Of a stretch of DNA of 64,000 nucleotides, positions 28,692-64,000 are shown in pieces. The position numbers and the translations under genes are program-made. Every line of letters begins with the position of its first letter. The first letter of the stretch is position 1. This DNA is from Nannobrachium achirus (Eukaryota; Chordata; Actinopteri; Myctophiformes; Myctophidae). The notes under the pieces are model-generated. The model made no database searches. It saw only the letters and a program-made list of their open reading frames with translations, and had not been told where the DNA came from. Where the stretch lies: the NCBI GenBank assembly GCA_963921795.1, contig OY997657.1:32288071-32352070 (forward strand). Direction: 5' to 3'.

Positions 28692-28941
28692 AAAAAAAAA
28701 AAAAAGTACTGAAGATGGGAATTACTCCAATAAAGTAAAGAAAATACCTCAAAATTGTACTTAGGCACAGTGCCTGAGTAAATGTACTTAGTTACTTTAC
28801 ACGGCTGCAGCTGATGTGTTCATGAACTCTGTGTGATCCTCTACAATCCACAGTCTCTCTGTAGTGTAGGCTACTCTGCTCTCTGGCACTCTGTCTGGTT
28901 GGATGAGAACACACAGTCAAACAGAGATGTCTGAACTGTAT

Positions 28942-28945
<4 letters not shown>

Positions 28946-28989
<44 letters not shown>
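28946..28989 (+). repeat. (TG)n microsatellite interrupted by a transposon
   Basis: 22 copies end at the left end of the element at 28990. TG-rich sequence resumes at 29827 after the element. Confidence 0.9.
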
Positions 28990-28992
<3 letters not shown>

Positions 28993-29826
28993 GGGCGTCG
29001 CGAGGGGACTGAGTTACTAGGGCCCAATGTGGAGGGGGCCTCAATTATTTTATACTTTAGCTATTGAAAAATAGCAGATATACAAGCTCACAGCGCGGCA
29101 CCGAGTGCCGCGCTGTGAGCTTGTAGATCTGCTCATTTTGAAAAGTCGTGAAAATGTCTGCAAATCTTTGAATATATGTACTTTTTAAGCGAACATTTGT
29201 AACTCAGATTTTGCGTCCCTGGAACTAAATATTTTGAGATGGGGGTCCGTGGCCAAATACATATAATTTTGGGGGTCCTTCACATGTAAAGGTTTGAGCA
29301 CCACTGACATAGAAACATAGGTTTTTCATGATTTTTCAAAATAGAAGATCTACAAGCTTGTGAGCTTGTATATTATCTGCTATTTAGGTAAAGGTAAATA
29401 GGTAAAGCACAAAATAATGTGTAATAATGCGTTCCCAGTGTAAATGGGTTAAACCCCCTCTCGCTATGAATGTCATTTTTCACACGTTTTCAAATGTATA
29501 AAACTTATAAAAACTCAGATCTGGAAGCTCACAATGCGACGCATCGTGACCCATTGTGACGCATTGTGAGCTTGTAGATCTGCTATTTTCAAATAGCCAA
29601 AATGTATATAGGGCTTTTAAGTGTTTTCATGATTTTTCAAAATAGCAGATCTACAAGCTTGTGAGCTTGTATATCTGCTATTTTTCAATAGGTAAAGCAC
29701 AAAATAATGTGTAATAATGCGTTCCCAGTGTAAATGGGTTAAACCCCCTCCCGCTATGAAGAACATTCATGGGGGGCCCGCAGTGAATCCTTGTACCCAG
29801 GGCCCAGAATTTGGTACGACACCCCT
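28990..29826. mobile_element. hAT-like element (837 bp) carrying palindromic modules
   Basis: Left end CAGGGGCGTCGC and right end CGACACCCCTG are inverted repeats, as are the inner AGGGCCCA blocks. The flanks are TGTGTGTG and TGTGTGTA. Inside are a 28-bp-arm hairpin (29073-29133), two further GAGCTTGTAGATCTGCT modules, and a direct duplication of about 135 bp (around 29330-29466 and 29630-29760). No transposase frame. Confidence 0.7.
29073..29133. repeat. Near-perfect hairpin, 28-bp arms
   Basis: Arms 29073-29100 and 29106-29133 are complementary with one mismatch around the loop CCGAG. The arms end in the family core AGCAGAT(C/A)TACAAGCTCACA. Confidence 0.95.
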
Positions 29827-31030
29827 GTGTGTGTGTATGTGTGTGTGTGTATGTCTCTCCCGCCTGCGCTATTCCTCTGTGCAGATGCAGTGTAGAAGGG
29901 AGTATTTAAATACACTCTCTCTTAGCCTGCCCCCTACTGTTGCCCAGTACCACTTTCAAACACACACATACACACTTGCACACACTCTGGTAAAAGTATG
30001 TGCCTAAAACAAGGTCTAAACTGACCAAACGGCACAAAGTTAACTTGCGTGTTAATGAGGGCCGTGTTTATTTTCCCAAGTCCACTCTCCCCGGTTAAAA
30101 TCTAATTAAACACTATGGAGATAGACCTATGGCAGAGGACTTTGTGGATCATACTGCCCCCGCTGGTGAAGTGGGGTTACTGCACCTCCATTGGTTCTCG
30201 GGGCTTCATTTGCATATAAACAGGTAGTCGAGCACTGTTTTAATTATCTGACCTGCCAGTCATCTTAATTAGTGTTGGTCCCCATAGACAGCTCTGGCTG
30301 CAAGGCATTTTGGGATAGTTTCAATGAGTTTAACTATTTTGAACTAATGAGTTTTCCTTCACGTGGATGCAGACTTTCTTGGGAGTCCTATCCCTGAGTT
30401 TGATCAACATCTTATTTGACCTAAAGACACAGCTTTGATTTGAACCTGGTCACTAATCCTCTTTTTTGCTTCACCCAATTTTAAACGTGAAACCAGGCTT
30501 GGGCACAGATATGGCACACTTGTCTTGGTTCAGTAAGAACAAAATTGATATTTTGTCATCAAATTGTGATGATTTGTTAAACAAGCCTCTGAATGTTCCT
30601 GAATGCCTCGTGGGAAAATCTGCTAAATGCCTGTCCAATGTCAGTCTGTCTCAACATTTTTGCTGTTGTAGATCTTAAAGTGGCCAGTTGGTGTCTCCCT
30701 CTCCCCAACCAACATTACTCCATCTGCTCTTTTTCAATGAAACATTGAACTTGTCTCTTTCTTTGATGTGGTGTTGTGAACTCATTTCCGGTGCTTTGGT
30801 CAAACAGCCTCCAAATGAAGCCATGTATTAGGTTTTGTTTTATGATATTGCAACAACACCCAGAGCTTTTTTGATTTTCATATTTAATTCAAAACAAAAC
30901 ATGCGTTTTGATGTTTGAGGAGTTCACATTTAACTTAGAAGCTTATATTTAAACAACACTGAAGCAAAGTTTATATTTAAACTATCCCATTAATCTCTCT
31001 TTCTCTCTTTCTCTCTCTGTGTTTTTCCAG
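29827..31030. other. Gene-free stretch before the first STAG1 coding exon
   Basis: 30000-30330 is repeat-free by eye and carries ATTTGCAT (30208-30215), ATTGG and TTAATTAG motifs, so it may be an enhancer. 30980-31030 is the long polypyrimidine tract of the acceptor. No exon recognised. Confidence 0.4.
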
Positions 31031-31178
31031 GGCCTGAAGACTTTTGAGAGCCACAGTGTCGAGAGTCGACGTCAGTCCCGGAGCCTCATCTCTCCCGGGC
31101 CTTACCTGACGACCCCACCCCCATCCCCACCCCCCACCCTCCCCCGCATAGCCACTGTCCTGTACCCCTGCCATCGGA

Positions 31179-31225
<47 letters not shown>

Positions 31226-31300
31226 GTACACTGCCTCACTCCTGAGGACACATACACACACACCTGAATACCTCACCTCTGTCCCTCCTCGCCAATCAGG
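31031..31300 (+). other. STAG1: STAG1 5' UTR part of the first coding exon (putative)
   Basis: A strong acceptor ends at 31030: about 40 bases of pyrimidine-rich sequence followed by TTTTTCCAG. No splice donor is needed before the ATG at 31301, so 31031-31300 is probably 5' UTR. It contains a C-rich stretch at 31110-31150 and an (AC)n tract at 31181-31223. An alternative acceptor, CAATCAG, ends at 31299 and would leave one untranslated base. The upstream non-coding exon and the promoter were not located. Confidence 0.55.
31181..31223 (+). repeat. (AC)n in the STAG1 5' UTR exon
   Basis: About 21 copies, 78 bases before the ATG. Confidence 0.95.
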
Positions 31301-53243
<21,943 letters not shown>

Positions 53244-53768
53244 TCGGAGGTGGGTGGAAAAGGCAGCATTCCTGACGCCAGGACCTGAATCAGGAGAGAT
53301 GGGAGGGGGGAGGGGGGTATTGGATTGTCTACTCTGAACCACCTGCCAATCAAACTTTTAAGACAAAGAACCCCCCAAAAACATCAATGAAGAATATCTT
53401 TATTTAACACCTGAGGGGGAGGACGATCGCGGAGCAGTGTCAGCAACAGGATAAATGGGATCAAGTCAGAATTTCCCCCCTCGAGCTGTCGGCGAGGATG
53501 GTCTCAACCACAGGCCAGCCAGAAGATCCAGTCCAGTCCTCGGAAGACCCTGCCGATTCTAAACCATGACTATCAGAAACTGAGCGAGGGCCGCTTCCTT
53601 GTACGCCTTCCTCCAGACCTTCTCTTCGTCCTCAGCCCATCCCATCGGTTTAGCTCTGCTAGCGATAGTTCTGATTAGCACTCAGGCTAATACCGCCGTT
53701 GTCCAAAGGGCACTTGCGTCCTGTTTTACAGTCCCCTGTTCCACAGATGTACAGTTGTTAGTTCCGCT

Positions 53769-53787
53769 CCCCCCCCCCCCCCCCCCC
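53769..53787 (+). repeat. C19 homopolymer in the STAG1 3' UTR
   Basis: Uninterrupted C run; a likely sequencing-length uncertainty. Confidence 0.9.
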
Positions 53788-55000
53788 TTTACACAGCACA
53801 GAGCAGCGCAACGCACTGTACAGTCCCCCCCTCCGTCCCAACTACCCCTTGTTTGGTGTCCCACTCACATCCGTCGGGTTTCTTTAAGCCCAGACAGGAT
53901 TTCAATATTAAATGTTTTAAATCTTTGCTCTTAAACCCCCCTCTGTTGGTTTTGTATCTGATTCCCTGTCTGTGGTGGTGATGGTGGTGGTGTGTGATGT
54001 GTATACTGTGTTGGTTATGACAGTTGGATAGCTGTGTACACACACACACACCCTCAAAAGTAATTGGTTTTACACTGCTGTGGAGGAAGTGATGTAATTA
54101 TGTCGTGCGTGACGTCAAAGATAGGCAAGCCTTGCCATTGGACAGTTGTGTGACACGGAGGGAGTGAGCCCAAACTTCAGACCTTTAGCCCCGCCCCCCA
54201 CTCAGAAATATATACTGTACACACACCACCGAACCGCAGCTTTTTAACGTAAAAGGTTGGGGGTTGACGACAAAAAGATAATAAACATATTTTGAATTCT
54301 GTAGCTTTAGTACAAAAGTTTTAAATCCAAGTGTGTTTTTTGTTTGTTTTTGTCTGATGTTTGTACAGCTCTTTCTTGAATATGTATCTCGTTGCCAAAT
54401 TGTGGCCTAAATACAGTATATAACGGTACCCTCCCTCCCTCTGTAACTCATATCTAAAGGTTAGAAAAGCCTAGACTGTTGCTATGGGATACCAGCTAAA
54501 GCGCTGTATGGTTTGATGATTGTTATTGTTTGACAGTTTGTTGCAGCCAACTAGGCTCGTTCAATAACAAGACCGCCGATGTTCCAGGTCTGGTCAAATC
54601 GATGTTGTGTAAATCGCAAACCTACAAACATGGTTACACCATCAAACAACGCAGCTGCAGATTCTTTGCCGACTTCAGATCTGTTAATATCCAGTAGAGC
54701 AGTGGATCTGTATGGCTATGTTGTCTGAATGGTCAGTAGGTTTGTATGCGTTCCAACATTCAAGGTTCATGGTTCAGGGTTTCTATGCGTCAGGTCATTT
54801 AAGTCACAACTGTAGGCTGGTTGGTCGGTCAAATCAATCATGCACAAGTTTTCCCATTGGCTGGTTTGGCAGTCCTTCTGTAAATACGAGAGGCAATTGG
54901 CTCTTGTCTTTACGCGGCGCAATTGACATAACCTGCCCTTAAATGCTCTAAAAGCCTGTTTTTTTTGTTTTTGTTTTTTCTGTGAACTTAAATTCTTTTT

Positions 55001-55006
55001 AATAAA
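55001..55006 (+). terminator. STAG1: STAG1 polyadenylation signal AATAAA
   Basis: AATAAA follows a T-rich stretch about 1.76 kb after the stop. Cleavage would fall near 55020-55030. Confidence 0.65.
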
Positions 55007-55025
55007 ATTAATTCTGTAATCGAGT

Positions 55026-56182
55026 TGTGGACCAGAGTGTATTGGGCATATTTTACATGTTTTATAACATTCACTTTTTCACTATCATAGCTTCACCTTA
55101 ATTATCTTAAAGGGACACCAAACATCACAATTGAATTGGCAGCTTGGTGTGCAGCGATGCCTGGTCCATCCTTTGACAGCTTTCAGGTAAGGTTCCATTA
55201 TCCACCAATATTTGTTCCCCAAATATGAAATGTGCGATGCATCTTGGGAATGGGCTTAATGTGTCTAAAAAGATCTGCATCATAAAAGATTAAGTACAAT
55301 GGAGTTTGATGGAGCGGTTTACATGTCATGTTTGAATGGAAGTTGTAAAATCAAAAGCCTTTCTGTACTCTCCCACAAAATATGTCAACAACAAAAAGAC
55401 AAAATCGTGCAAGATGTGGCATGCATGCTTTGCACACATAAAAATGGTTAATCCGGATCAATGACAAAAAACGACAACTGGTCACTGGAAAACATTTTAT
55501 TCATAAATCTTTTTAGAACTTTTTAGAAACGGGGCTACTGCATTCATAGAGGTAAAGAAAGGGGGTAACAGTAAAGGGACCACAAGATTTATTTTACAAA
55601 TGGCAGCGGACTGCCACTGAGAAAAGGCACAGTTTAAATGAGTGAGAATGACATTTCAATGACCTATACAGATTAAATGTAACTCCCTGTTAAGGGAAAC
55701 ATCCATTAGCCCACACTATTTGACTGATACTTTATACAGTACTGTAGTTCTGAACACATAAGGAAAAAAATAGGGTTGAAAACACGTTTAATAGACTTGT
55801 GTATTTTAACTGTATATTGGGTTGAAAACACATTTAATCGACTGGTGTATTTTAACTGTGTTTAATGGGCGGTATGAGCTTTCACACAATGTATTTCACT
55901 ATGATGATTTAGCTTACCAATATTATGACCAATGTGGCCACTATGGGATGTTTTTTTCCCTCCTGTCCTCAGTCATAGTGAAGGTAGGTATACAAGTATA
56001 CAAGTCAAGGAGAGTTCCAGGGCACTGTGCATAGCATTTTCTAATTACTTTATTGCTGTCATCTCAGTGGGAACATTCTAATGCTAATTGATTTGAGATA
56101 ATGAGTGTCACTTCCATGGCAGCAGAGCGGAAATAAATATGCCAGCAGAAAAGGGCACAGAAATGCACTCATTGTTATCCAA
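55026..56182. other. Tail-to-tail intergenic gap between STAG1 and PCCB
   Basis: No gene seen. It holds a tandem duplication of about 46 bp at roughly 55773-55864 (unit contains GGGTTGAAAACAC and GTGTATTTTAACTGT), and a second reverse AATAAA at 55496-55501 that could serve as a distal PCCB poly(A) site. Confidence 0.6.
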
Positions 56183-56220
56183 TTTATTCAGTGAAAATCC
56201 TACCCAGTGGTCCTTTTATT
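56183..56220 (-). terminator. PCCB: PCCB polyadenylation signals (two AATAAA)
   Basis: Reading the minus strand, AATAAA occurs at 56220-56215 and 56188-56183, which is 33 and 65 bases past the stop codon. This implies a very short 3' UTR. Confidence 0.6.
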
Positions 56221-56252
56221 GAGCGTGTTCGGTGACTGGACATGGGTGTATT

Positions 56253-62947
<6,695 letters not shown>

Positions 62948-63151
62948 TGCTGTGTGTGCGTGAGTTTCCCATGAGCACTGAGCAGTGGGAGGTGTCCGAA
63001 AGACAGAGGGTTTTGGCCAATCGCACACGCAAACGGCTCCTTGCAACCAATCATAAACGAGGAGATTTGTGGAGTGGGCCGGACGTGACGGCGAATAATA
63101 GGTTTTCTTGTAGTTTATTGTTTGTAATCTGAATGTCACCCGAGTGAACTA
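62948..63151 (-). promoter_or_regulatory. PCCB: PCCB proximal promoter and 5' UTR (putative)
   Basis: Between the PCCB ATG and an inserted MITE lie two CCAAT boxes in + strand orientation (63017-63021 and 63047-63051), 30 bases apart. This spacing is typical of NF-Y pairs. A GGACGTGACGGCG patch follows near 63083. There is no TATA box. The transcription start is unknown. Confidence 0.5.
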
Positions 63152-63312
63152 CAGTGGTGGCAAAACGTACTCACCTATTTTACTTTAAAGTAAAAGTATC
63201 AATACTGCAATATATAAATACTCTTACTCCAGTAAAGTACAAATACCTCAAAATTGCACTTATAAGTACAGTAGCCTACATAAGTAAATGTACTAGTTAC
63301 TTTACACCACTA
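63152..63312. mobile_element. hAT-like MITE (161 bp) in the PCCB upstream region
   Basis: Begins CAGTGGTGGCAAAACG and ends TTACTTTACACCACTA, flanked by the exact 8-bp duplication GTGAACTA (63144-63151, 63313-63320). Same family as 52304-52522. Confidence 0.92.
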
Positions 63313-63479
63313 GTGAACTACACTTCTTGTGTGGTTAAGTGGTTTACTGTTTTGTCACCCGACTCCTGAGTGAACTACATTTCCCAAAAATGTTATATCT
63401 TGTGCAGATATAATGCATCATTGTTAACAGCAATGTAAGTATTAATTATGTGAATGTATTTGGAACATAATGTGCGCTT

Positions 63480-64000
63480 GACGAACTCTGCAGCACTAAT
63501 ACGGTAACCAGGGCAACCGACCGGGGGTGTCTCGCGAGACACTTACTGTATCGCGAGAGACCGAGGAGGAAAAGTGAAAAATCAAATGATTGATGCCTTT
63601 GTAAATCGGCTAGCTCGATATGTATCGGCAAACGTTCACAGAATACTGTAGTGTCCAACAGACGCATCAGAAACACACGATTTTAGATTACAGGTTACAT
63701 TTCAACCCGAAGTGCACGAGGTAGACCTGCATGCGGGACTGGAGCTCTACTACGGCTGGAATATCTTGCTTTGCTAATTATGCTAGCGATGCTAACGCTA
63801 GCTAGCGTAGCTTTGTTTACATCAAGTGCGCGCCTGGGATCTTTATTGTAACTAGCGGTATTATTCCTCTCACAGCGGGAGCTCGGGGTTTGTTCAGCCA
63901 CCAGCGAGGATACGGATTTGGATGTCAAATGAACTAACTGGCCAACACACCGACTATCTTTGCTGCGCAACGTTTGGCTGACTTATATTTTCTTTTTAAA
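63480..64000. promoter_or_regulatory. CpG-containing promoter-like region at the window edge
   Basis: It has a palindromic TCTCGCGAGA box at 63530-63539 and a second TCGCGAGA at 63551-63558; this element is known from many vertebrate housekeeping promoters. CpG-rich patches follow near 63825 and 63880, and GCTAGC repeats at 63773-63815. No open frame is recognisable. Human gene order (MSL2 divergent from PCCB) suggests the 5' end of MSL2 on the + strand, but this is inference. Confidence 0.4.

Larger units (their letters stand above)
53244..55025 (+). other. STAG1: STAG1 3' untranslated region (inferred end)
   Basis: The region between the STAG1 stop and the first good poly(A) signal has no coding content. 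It includes a C19 run at 53769-53787, a GTGGTG-rich patch near 53970-54000 and many T-rich stretches. The 3' end is inferred from AATAAA at 55001. Confidence 0.65.

Overview
This is a vertebrate nuclear window, almost certainly from a teleost fish. It holds two intron-rich genes with GT-AG splice sites, many long (CA)n/(GT)n microsatellites, tRNA-derived SINEs, a common fish repeat tail containing TTTATTTATATAGC, and numerous hAT-like miniature transposons with 8-bp target duplications. I cannot name the species.

Layout. Bases 1-31030 hold no protein gene that I can support. They are presumably the upstream region or first intron of STAG1, and they are full of repeats: paired 420/414-bp MITEs, a 46-copy minisatellite at 16012-17764, and a cluster of CCATATATGG boxes just after it. 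STAG1, the cohesin subunit SA1, runs on the + strand with 31 coding exons from 31301 to 53243, encoding a complete 1264-residue protein. Its poly(A) signal is near 55001. PCCB, the propionyl-CoA carboxylase beta chain, runs on the - strand with 15 coding exons from 62947 down to 56253, encoding a complete 560-residue protein. The two genes converge tail to tail, as they do in human. Beyond the PCCB start, the last 500 bases look like a CpG-containing promoter region with a TCTCGCGAGA box. Human synteny would place MSL2 next, but no coding sequence of it lies inside the window.

The two genes share no pathway. STAG1 acts in nuclear chromosome cohesion and looping. PCCB is a mitochondrial matrix enzyme of propionate catabolism. 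Their neighbourhood is a conserved synteny, not an operon.

The most notable features are not new genes. They are: (1) STAG1 coding exon 17, in which all 98 codons end in G or C; (2) complementary (GT)n and (AC)n tracts flanking STAG1 exon 14 and exons 2-3, and a (GT)61 tract directly abutting the exon 20 acceptor; (3) a dispersed palindromic module (core AGATCTACAAGCTCACA) present in more than a dozen copies, partly carried by hAT-like elements; (4) a dense array of SRF-type boxes and TGATGTCA motifs; (5) foldback elements, one with perfect 42-bp arms around a telomere-like core. I found no evidence for a previously undescribed protein system here.
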